Below are positions 55,051 to 64,000 of a stretch of DNA of 64,000 nt, piece by piece. The position numbers were made by a program, and so were the translations under genes. A model generated the notes under the pieces. That model did no database searches. It was not told the origin of the DNA and saw only the letters and a list, made by a program, of their open reading frames with translations. How positions within the stretch are numbered: position 1 is the first letter of the stretch; each line of letters begins with the position of its first letter. Source of the DNA: Chalara sp. BL73 (Eukaryota; Ascomycota; Leotiomycetes; Helotiales); contig CAKJVC010000256.1 in the NCBI GenBank assembly GCA_918026815.1, forward strand, positions 62,001 through 126,000. The letters are read 5' to 3'.

Positions 55051-57507
55051 GTTTGAAGGCGACAGGGAAAGCTTCCGTGAAGAACGGGTTAAGGCTTTTC
55101 GGATTGACACTAAGCTTTGAGCGATGTAGGAGCGAGGAGGCCGCTGTGGCTACTTAAGGAACAGCCCACCGAGGAGAGAATGACGGTTTTATAGAGAAAC
55201 CTATGCTGCGAACCTGGGCAGACATCGCGTCCGTGACAAGAGATGGAGAGTCATAAGCTGCTCTCTAATTTGCCCGTCCTCATGGCGGCGGCGTAGCTAT
55301 TTGGAACCCGCTTGGCAGCTGGGTTCCCCTCTTCCGATTAACTACAGCCCGCCTATCTTTTGCACTTTCAGAGTCATTCGAGCTTGTTTATCTGTTACTG
55401 TGTAAACTACTTGTTTTGAGCAATGTTGCGAGTGCGACTATACCATGCGGCCCATCCAGCATTCAGAGAGTCCACGAGTTCCCAACCAGCCCCTTCCCAA
55501 AGGCAGGATTGGGCTGAAGGAGCTGCTGTAAGACCTTGAATGGTAGCATGCCGTTAGCAAAGCGCTCTTGGGTTATTGGTTTTCTGATACTTTTGTACAG
55601 GACCAAACTATTAGCAGGGGGGGCTGCAATGTGGCGAAGGGAAGTGTTGGAAAGTTATTGGTGGATCTGTGATTATTGACCCTTGACGAAGGCTTCTCCG
55701 CTTCTAATAGTTTGGGCTTGGTAGGAAAGAAGAACAAAAGCACTTTTCGAGCTCCGCCGTTTGCTGAATATATTACTGACGCCAAGCTTTCGTTAGAGGT
55801 TGTGGAAACGCCAAGCATGGCCACCTATTCTGACATAGTTATTCCTTGATTGTTTACGCTGTTTGATCCTCAGTTGTAGATAGATGCTATTCTGGAGATT
55901 CAATCAAATGTCTATGCCCCATTCTAGATCCATGCCCATCTATTTTGTAGACCGTATTACAGGTTTGACAGATATGCACTCCGTTGAAATAGTGCCCATA
56001 TAAAAATATGAAGTGTCGAAGCACTTCGCTCCAGGATGTTCTGGGCAACATCTGGCTACTTGAAAAACCTTGTCATATATATACTTCCCTGGGATACAAG
56101 TGCAACGAATCCAAGTTAGTTCGTATAACCGTAAGTAGAGTGCCAACGAGCTTGCTTGCCGGCTGCGCGGTCATCGCTTTCTGCGTAACCGGGATCCTCT
56201 GTGGCTGTACATACATAAATCATATGTGTGGATATCGAGGCTTGCTGATAGCAGCCGTACCTACTAGAGAAAATGCGAATCGGAGACTCGGATGTGCAAG
56301 GCCGAGTTACTCATATAGTACTAACTAATAAGTTCTCGATTTTTTCTTTCCTTTTCTCGCGATTCTACACTAACAGCTATAGTTTACAGCTTTATAATAT
56401 CCAGCGTAACATGGCTCACAGTCCTCATTATTACAAAGCTCTGAATCTAATGAGTGAGATTTGTTAGCAACTTGGCAAATCACTTTTATTGTAGTAAAGC
56501 TTTTAACCTTTGTAATATAAAATTAGAAGCGTCGTACTATCAAGTTGCACTGACCTCCCTCGTAGGATTAGCTATTCCTACGCTCTATATTATCCTGCTT
56601 AACCATTAACCATAAAGCTTTTATTTTTAAAACTAACTATGCATTTATATAAAGCCTTGTAATTGCTGGAGTTTTAAAAATTCTAAAGCTTATGGACTTT
56701 CTAGAACCCTGAATTATTTTTAGGTCCACCACATGATTATTAACTTTTAGGTTCTTTGTGTAAGCGAGCTTGCTCAGGCCCAAGCCCAAAAGTCGCATAT
56801 ACCTGTTACCCAACTGTATCAGAACTGTACAATGCAATCCTTTATTAACTAAAACAAACAAAACGGAATGGATACTTACATGTACACAAACATGCATTTA
56901 TACGGGTCAGGATTTCATGTAACTAGGCAGCTAGGTCACGTACGGGACAAAACTACTCCAAAATCACGCGATTGTACATGCAAACGCTTGCCAGTGGCTG
57001 TTTGCAAATTGCCACAAGAAGACCCGGCCCTATAACGAGATCTTCAAAGTCCGAGTGCCTTACAAATGAAATAATGCATATTGTGAACGCACTGGATTCT
57101 CACGACATGATTCCACCGCTATGTGAAATAGCAAAGGAGCCAGGAGCGAAGGGTAATGGAGCCGTGCGGCTAATGGCATCCAAGAACCGTATATTCGCAA
57201 GGACAACGAAAGCGCATTATGCATTAGGGCTAAAAGTAATAAATGGGGGTGGTGTTGTGTGTATTCCCTTTGGTGGAATGATGCCATTTGCTTTACGTTC
57301 GTGGAGACACTAATTTTTGCTAGTTGGCTAGTGCTATGTGCATGGATTGATGGACGGGGAAGCGACAAATTTGCTAGACCAAGGGGCTCTTACTTAAAAT
57401 GCCTTTGGTCTTGTTTGGTGGGCCTAGTGATGAGATTTTATTAACCGCTAACACATGTTTTACTTGCTCTAGGATATGTGACTGGTTGTAGTGGAAGTGA
57501 CATATAA
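55051..57507. other. Intergenic, partly AT-rich, no gene recognised
   Basis: 2.46 kb. The first few hundred bases are the probable promoter of the secreted peptide gene. 56330-56760 is AT-rich. Overlapping short frames at 55573-55824, 55940-56467 and 56972-57444 show no known domain. Confidence 0.4.
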
Positions 57508-58101
57508 TCAACTACTCCCTTGCATCTCTTTCGCCTCCCTTCTGGTCCGAAAACCTTCAAGCACGGTAGCTTCCAGATCCGCTGTAGTATATTCCAGCTC
57601 CATATCTCCCACCTTCCTCGCTTTTGCCTCGTCTTCTGTAGCCCAAACAAATCTCTGATGCTCCTTCGGATCCAATTTCACATCCATGACCCCCACGGCG
57701 CTCTTTACCTCCACCAAGAAGTTGAACCTACAGACCTGCTTTCCAGACCGACTCTCAAAGAACTGGGGATCTCCAACAAGAGACCCGATCCTGGCGGCAG
57801 TGAGCGCCGCTTCTTCCCAAAGCTCCCGTGTTACAGCGTGCAGGATACTTTCATCCTCGTCATCCACGCCGCCACCGGGAATCTCCCACCGGCCCGGCAG
57901 GCTATCGTCGGCGGCGCGTTGAATGAGAAGGATGCGGGGGTCGGAGGCGCTGGAGTCATCGAAGACAAGCGCCCCCGTGGCGAGGTAATTGTATTTTTCG
58001 CCAGGGTGGTTGGCTTTGTATTGTTCAGAGGAGACGGCGAAGAGCGACGAAGAGGGATGATAAGTGAAGCTGGGGAGCGGCAAGTGCGGCATCTGTGGCA
58101 T
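57508..58101 (-). CDS. Nudix hydrolase
   Basis: A single frame of 197 residues. The Nudix box occupies about residues 78-100: Gly78-x5-Glu84-x7 and then RELWEEAAL, so the REUxEE core (Glu93, Glu96, Glu97) that binds metal is intact, while the usual Gly two residues after it is Ala99. Flanking strands are ATGALVFDD and RILLIQRAADDSLPGRWEIP. Family members hydrolyse nucleoside diphosphate-linked compounds. The C-terminal helix region (ELEYTTADLEATVLEGF) is usual for ADP-ribose/NTP-type fungal Nudix proteins. The substrate cannot be told. Start: first ATG, with a second at residue 4. Confidence 0.88.
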   Translation of the reverse strand: MPQMPHLPLPSFTYHPSSSLFAVSSEQYKANHPGEKYNYLATGALVFDDSSASDPRILLIQRAADDSLPGRWEIPGGGVDDEDESILHAVTRELWEEAALTAARIGSLVGDPQFFESRSGKQVCRFNFLVEVKSAVGVMDVKLDPKEHQRFVWATEDEAKARKVGDMELEYTTADLEATVLEGFRTRREAKEMQGSS

Positions 58102-61074
58102 GTTTGAATGCGGAAGGAAGAGGAGGCAAGGGCACGTTAGTGGGCTTTGATATCGTGCGGGAAGTAAGTTACGGGCTTTGGCCTGAATGTTATGCCTCCA
58201 GCAATTGTACTCGTTTTCTGGCCCCTCCGAGTAGAGTGAGAATCGTAAAATTGATATATTTGGCTACAAAATTTGTGTTGAGGGATATATAGCAAGGCTG
58301 TGTAGTTACTTGAGTCACCGGGTGGCGTAAGTGCGTTTTACCGTATTTGGCAAAGGTCCTTCTCCAAAGGTCGAGCGCTGTTCAGAGATAAATTTTAATT
58401 TCCTTGGGATATTACTGATGGATAACCGTGAGCGATTTATAATGCAAGGTATGAAGAACGTGGCCCTATATGCTGTGCCAATATGCTTGAGCTGATAAAC
58501 GGTACATTATATCACGTGATATATAAGCATACAAACCCAAAAATCATTAAAGTAGTTGGTTTTATTATTCGTACTTTATGATTTACATATCTAGACATTA
58601 CATAATATTCAAAGACACCAAAAAAGTGAAAGGAAGGCACGGCAAGGGAGAGGTGTTGGAGAAACACGTGACTATTCACTGAGCCGTACTTACTCAGGTT
58701 ATTTATAATTTATTTACTGGTCAAGTGTATAATGTGACGTGTTTAGCTTGCTCGCTTTACAAATTATGAACCTGTACTAAAACTGCTAATTAAACCCTTA
58801 CTAATTACGTGATGCTTTAACTACTAACAACCTACAACAATTTAAGCTCGTGATTTTTTTAGTGCGTTAGAGCCCAAGGTTTTTTATATTTAACCTAGTA
58901 TTATCCAACAAAATACGCATAAATATAGAAGAGGGTTGGGAGGTTGTTGTGAGGGATTATTTGTTGCTGTGCGTTGGCTCAGGTTATGTCTTCATATAAA
59001 GATCTTGAATAGGATGGAGGGATCGGTTGTATAGGGCGGATTTTGGTTTTCATTTCCGTTGGAGGATGTTTACCAGGCTCGCTTTACCACTCTTACTCAG
59101 GGAGTGGAGCATATATATTTGTGTATTAGCTACCTGTCCTCCCTTCCCTTCCTTGTTATGTAATTCAGAGATTTGTGGATGAGTTCAGGGTGTGCGAGGA
59201 GAGAGGGGGTAAGAAGGAGATGGTGGGGTCCTATGGCGTTTGGACATTGTTATTAAGAGAGCTACATGGTTGGGAGAGGAATCTGGAGAATTGATGGCGG
59301 GTGATGTATGGTGAGGCGGGTTTTGTCAATGAGTGTAGCTGTATAGAAGAGTGTTGTTATTGGTTCGAGATTAGGCTTTACTATTATATAAAGTGAGTAG
59401 TATAATTTAACTAAAGCGTGCATTCCGGTATCCAGGCATGGAAAAATTCAGATACTGTATTGCTAAATTTCAAGAGACGGACGAGGCATTCATAATCTTA
59501 TGCTTCCTGTTTATACTTCTGTTTTGTAATTTTGGTTCCGTGGAAACACTGGAGGTGGGCTTATATATAGTTTGTTGAGGTATTTATGAATTTTTCTTGT
59601 GCATGGAGTGTAATGAATGCTATGTTTTGTTTGTGTGAATGGACTATGGAGGTCCAGTCAGCAATGGCTTATATGTGTGCCTCTTATGTATCATCACTCT
59701 TATCTCTAGATTCGTTCAAGCTGTACCATCATTGGTTATATGAGATATCGGGTTCACTCTCATAGCTGAGGACGTGATGGAGTGTAATTTTTGAACACGA
59801 GGTTGAATAGTCTAGAATGAAGGAATATGTGGGCTCGCTTAAATTAGATATAAGGTGGACATGGGCTAAAGATTGTTGTTCAGTGGAGTTCTGTCAACCC
59901 TTAAGTCGTTGCTGCTGTATTTTTACAAATTTGAATAGCATTTTGACAGTATATGCTCTTAAATATTTTACTAGAAATGGTGAATGAACAGTGCAGCAAC
60001 GAATTGCTTATTTGCTGTTAATCACGAGAATGAATGAACAGTCACTCTTGGAATAAGCACACTAACTTCTGTGTCTTGAGAATTTTGGATAGTTAAAATA
60101 TTGGCAAGGAAAGATAATAAAGAGCCTTCCACTTATATACATTTGCAAAGCACAAATTCTACGCAATAGTTATTACAGAATTGTGTAGGTAGTGGTGTGT
60201 CATCATTAGATGTGGACTAAGACTGTAACTTAGAGGAAACTTAAGCTGCAGGCTACTAAAAGAATTTTTGATGCAAAATTCTATATTCGGTTAAGGTCAC
60301 ACACTTCGATATTCCGAAAGCTGAGATTCCAAGTTGGTGTTCCAATATGTGGGGCATTTCGATACACTAGGGCCTGCATAGCTGTAAGTTTATGTAGATT
60401 TACATAATATATACTAAAAGTCCAATAATGTCACGTTTATTACGAAATCATATTTTACTAAGCGACATTCTTATGTATATCGTATCGATACTTACTTAAA
60501 TTCTCTGCAACGAAGCAAAAAGAGGTTAGATATACCAATAAAAATGAATGTTTTCGAGCTTGATGTTAATAAGTGGAAAGTTACGATATGGCGAATTTCG
60601 CAAGTTGCCTCAAAGACTTAGGCGCTGCCGTACAGATGCTTCCGGACATCAGGTCATACAAGGAGATACGAAGGCTGAGCCAAGATTATAAAGTTTCTTA
60701 AGATTCAAAGTGAGCTGGGACTTCTGATGCGCTGAACTTTATTCTACCAGGATTTGAGGACTATAGCCACAGCATGAGCTATTAAACCATTGATATTGGA
60801 AGCGCCTCTGGTTTCAGGTTACAAATAACTACAGAATAGTTACCGATTAGAAACTACGCTTGGGGGTAGTGAGTTAGGTGCTTTCAAGAGGTATTAACAT
60901 GGGAGAGGAGCTTTTGTGTTAGAATCTCGAATAAGTCAGTTGCTTGTAATAATATATCTACGCAAATTCTTTAGAAATCAGTTTGGAATTTGTTGGGGTG
61001 AAACAATGTTAATTTAGGGCTGTCCTTCGGTAGCGCAATGTACTGGTGGGTACATCGAGAGCAGGATGCTACTG
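58102..61074. other. AT-rich gene-poor tract
   Basis: Nearly 3 kb with no frame above 65 codons. It is rich in A/T and TpA, with T-runs and TATATA words. Probably RIP-eroded repeats or non-coding transcription units; neither can be proved by reading. Confidence 0.5.
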
Positions 61075-61830
61075 AGAAACGAAAATTACTTCTTCTAGAT
61101 GTTGGCTTCAGGACTCAGGAGTCAGGCTGCGAAGTCAGTTGGTAACTCAACTAGCAGTCTATTAGCACCCCTTACATTTGGTGATGGTTTGTGAGGAATT
61201 GAATGATATAAGGGCGGACATACCATGGTCAACAGTAGTCGTCATCCCAACTTTCTTCGACATATCTGTAATGACTTGCCCCGGATGCATCCGCACAATA
61301 TGTAATTCTTTGTTCTCGGCTTGCATATAGTTGAGATAAATTGTAGCAGCTATTTTAGACGCTGCATATACCGAGAAGCCTAGGAATTTGGCTGGAGGTA
61401 GGTGGGTTATGGCTGTGCTAACTGCATCTCCTGAGTAAGCGACCGGGAAGGAAACTCTAGGACAAGAAACACCATTTAGAATTGTAGCATCGGGAACTGA
61501 ATGCTTCAGGAAAGCTTTGACGACGGAGAGTGTACCACGTACATTAATCTCAATAGTACGCCACCAATCCTCGGCGCTTTCTTCCAAGGCAGGAATAGCA
61601 CTGTTGAAATAAGCGGCATTACTGACTAGTACGTCAATATTTCCCCATGCCTTGCCTATCTCACCAAACGCATCATTGATTCCCTTTCGTTACTGGTATC
61701 AACACTTATAGTCAAGGCTTCGATGGAAGACAAGATCGAGAGAAGCTTGTCGCGCTTGGCAGCGAGGATCTCCGCACGGCGACCGATGATAACGATTCGT
61801 GAGGCACTAAAAACTAGTGAACAACATACT
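61075..61830 (-). pseudogene. Decayed short-chain dehydrogenase/reductase (SDR)
   Basis: Reading from 61830 downwards, one frame gives ASRIVIIGRRAEILAAKRD and SSIEALTISVDTSNERE. Near 61682 the frame must shift by one base to continue with INDAFGEIGKAWGNIDVLVS and NAAYFNSAIPALEE, then the SDR active-site region VYAASKIAATIY (YxxxK-like) and VRMHPGQVITDM. After a plausible intron at 61224-61160, the conserved end (LVELPTDFAA, LLSPEANI) is broken by TGA and TAG/TAA codons at 61125-61085. The N-terminal TGxxxGIG cofactor motif is not recoverable. Several stops are TGG-to-TGA-type changes, compatible with RIP. The gene is non-functional as read. Confidence 0.7.
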
Positions 61831-61946
61831 TGGCGAACAGCCCCTTCGTCGCCACAGCAATGTGATTATCAAGGGAAGCTAAACAGGAAAAGAATGGTCG
61901 GACATTCATATTCATCTGAAATGTAAGGTTTCGTAGCGCTGTCCGT

Positions 61947-62531
61947 GTGAGTCTTTGTATGCTAAAGAATGCCAGCCCAGAGCTCACATCGTCTTCCGCT
62001 AGAACTTTCTGGCAAAGCGAAAATATGACCGTTGACACTCATTTCCTAGTCCTGCAATCTTGGACGGCGTTGTCCGCACTGCTGACCAATACGCACTCTC
62101 TTGAGATCAGCCGTTCCTCCATATCAGAATTGGGCCTTGGAATTCACGTCTCGCCATCTTTGCTGACTCCATCATCTATCACGCCTCTAGCCCTCCAGAT
62201 CGTTGTTCCTTGTCGCCCTAATGTGGTAATCCTTTCTCTTCCATCGGTGCTTGGGCAGCTCCTATACCTTGCTCACGCTATCAATCCTTATGAAATCTGG
62301 TTAGGCCTCTTAGACGGTGGATTTCGGGTCTGGGGAAATACGCCGTGGGATGAGAAGTCGCGGGAAGTTGGAGAAACGTTTGTGAAAAAAATGATGGTTT
62401 TTGATGGATTTCAAGGTGTTAGAAACAACGAGCTTCTGGAGGATGCAGCGAGGCGTAACTGCATTGACTTAGCCCAAGGTGTGACAGGTGGAGAGAATAC
62501 CCTCATGTCCATTGAGACCGACGCCAAATGA
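61947..62531 (+). pseudogene. Fragment of a DUF3425 (bZIP-associated) regulator
   Basis: An open frame of 194 codons. Its second half follows the DUF3425 layout known from fungal bZIP regulators: TPLALQIVVPCRPNVVILSL, then LDGGFRVWGNTPWDEKSREV, FVKKMMVFDGF and NNELLEDAARRNCID. Several usually conserved Trp and His positions are replaced (for example the PHxPWID-type region), and the basic-leucine-zipper part is missing, as are any supporting exons upstream. It is therefore a truncated or decayed copy and not a working factor. It lies divergent to the SDR pseudogene. Confidence 0.5.
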
Positions 62532-64000
62532 CTAAACTCATGAAGCAGGTAGATTGCTACGTGGTGGGCTTATCTTGTGCACTAATCTTTATGCCTCACG
62601 TGGTACATGCTGTGATTCCCTTTAGACATTGAGACCAATCTTCCGTCCAACTGATTCTCGCAATCCAACTGATACATTTCAAACTTTTGGAAGGTAGCAA
62701 TCTAGGCCGTGTCTTGGCTCCAGCTATACTTTGACAAGCTTACATGTTTTATGAAGGCGGAGAAACCCTCAGATCGTGAGATACAACTGTATCTTATGTG
62801 ATACACGGAACAACATCGATGGCTGAGAGACTGTTAAGCCTTAATTCGGAGAATCCTCCTTTAAGATGCAGAAATTAAATTGTTCCATGAGCAAGGAGGA
62901 GATGTGCATCTAGATGCTGGAGCAGCTGTGGTGCAATAATGATACTGGCGTAGTGGTGTTTACAGCTGCGCCGCTTGTCAGTTACAAGCCTGAGGAACTG
63001 GATTGCTCTCCAAAAGGGTAGTTGAACCCATGAAATACAGATGTGCAGGATGCCTTCAAGTGCAAATCTGGAACTAAAACCGTGAGCAATGCATAGAAGG
63101 CGCTCCAACCATTATGCTTGGCACATGATATCATTCTTATCGTGAATCAGAAATAGGCATTGACTGCTTGAAGAACCTATCAAACATCTGATACACCATT
63201 CCTCGGACGATGAGGATCAAGCATACTTCGTTTCACTTGAAGGAAGAAGCATGTTTGTAAGTCCCAGAAGCACGGCGGCCATTCCACCAGCCGGAGAATT
63301 TTCTTGCCAGTTAAGAACAAATGGGGCATCGCATGGAGTGGCCGCAAATGATCACTACCTCAAGGAGAATATCATTCTGAGGTGCATCAGTCGGAAAGGA
63401 TGGCGATTCAGGCTAAAGGGGATAAAATCCTCCGTGTCGCCACAGATTTGCAGGACTGGGAGCAGCTATTCCTCTCTGGGGAGTCCACAACGTGTGAAGG
63501 ATTGGCAGGAAACAGGCTGAAGCAAAATCCATAGGTACAGGAGGACTACGCATGAAAGGACATGACATGATATTTAGCCCAGCATCACGAGGCGTCTAGC
63601 AATAAAGAAACTACAGAGCTACCTAGTATTTGTGTTTCTTGGTAAAGGCTATATAACATAATATATTTAGTGATATAATTGGGAGGATGGAAAAAGGGTT
63701 TTGGTCATTCTACACCCGAGAGCGAAGTGAAGTTGATTGGCGGAAGATTTCCTAAGGCTTGGCCGAGAGCTCCTCCACCTTTTTTTGGCGGGTTCTCCGC
63801 GCTGTCGGCCCCATCTTGGCGGCAGTAGCATACAGCAACATACAGTAGCATCCCCTGTAGCGTCCCTGTAACAGCGCCCTCCCAAGCCTAAGCCCACGCG
63901 CAACAAGCCTATCCGTCCCCTCAAAAGTTCCCCCTTACCCCCAGCAAGGCCTATCAGGACCTCATCAGAACCCCATCAAGCCCCATCAAACCCCCCTGTC
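62532..64000. other. Non-coding right end of the window
   Basis: No supported gene. Frames at 62875-63108, 63251-63520 and 63667-63924 show no known motifs. The last 200 bases become C-rich with short CCCATCAA-type repeats (63955-64000), and a gene or element continuing beyond the window cannot be excluded. Confidence 0.4.

Noticed and set aside
54574..55056. 160-codon frame opposite the secreted peptide gene
   Set aside because: Glycine/alanine-rich antisense product without motif; the minus strand has signal peptide, Kex2 site and splice-supported cysteines.
57520..58107. 195-codon frame opposite the Nudix gene
   Set aside because: The minus strand carries the intact Nudix box; the plus frame has no motif.
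1..64000. tRNA genes, rRNA genes, CRISPR arrays and bacterial-type operons
   Set aside because: No cloverleaf-like A/B box pair, rRNA segment or repeat-spacer array was noticed on reading; the DNA is fungal. A tRNAscan-type run would be needed to exclude tRNAs fully.

Overview
The window looks like nuclear DNA of a filamentous ascomycete (Pezizomycotina). Genes on both strands carry short introns of about 44-164 nt with GT-AG borders. The families are typical of this group: Zn2Cys6 and C2H2 regulators, a DUF3425-type bZIP remnant, a fungal PSD-like decarboxylase, a protoglobin, a fungal RelA/SpoT protein and a PTH11-like receptor. Gene-poor tracts are AT-rich and TpA-rich, as left by repeat-induced point mutation (RIP). 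I cannot fix the genus from sequence reading; Leotiomycetes is only a guess. All exon borders were derived by hand from splice signals, phase and protein continuity.

Left part (1-19.3 kb) is an accessory, metabolic region. 0-7 kb holds a carboxymuconolactone-decarboxylase-like protein, a 4,5-dihydroxyphthalate-decarboxylase-like protein, a TAXI/TRAP-type binding-protein homologue and a flavin aromatic hydroxylase, in two divergent pairs. It reads as an aromatic-acid catabolic cluster. It is followed by a C2H2/fungal_trans regulator (8.5-10.9 kb), a protoglobin (12-12.9 kb), a sugar/quinate-type MFS transporter (13.2-15 kb), and a two-gene unit of a PsiD-family PSD-like decarboxylase and a phytanoyl-CoA-type dioxygenase (16.3-19.2 kb).

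Middle part: a 15-bp minisatellite (20.07 kb), then an 11-exon predicted zinc metallopeptidase of a fungal family (20.6-24.3 kb) whose HExxH motif lies on an 18-nt micro-exon. Next come a gene desert of about 7.7 kb, a Zn2Cys6 regulator (32-34.8 kb), a BTB protein (37.1-38.5 kb) and a striking fusion of a seven-helix PTH11/rhodopsin-like receptor with a complete fucose-permease-type MFS transporter (41.2-43.9 kb).

Right part: a Ser/Thr-rich single-pass membrane protein (45.7-47.3 kb), and a head-to-head pair of a CorA-like membrane protein and a RelA/SpoT nucleotide synthetase sharing a 423-bp promoter (49.2-53.4 kb). After these come a small secreted precursor with a Kex2 site and eight cysteines (54.7-55.05 kb) and a Nudix hydrolase (57.5-58.1 kb). 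The right end is decaying DNA with a broken short-chain dehydrogenase and a DUF3425 fragment.

The best candidates for something new are the receptor-permease fusion, the CorA/RelA-SpoT pair, the micro-exon metallopeptidase, the paired binding-protein-fold genes in the catabolic cluster, and the eight-cysteine secreted peptide.
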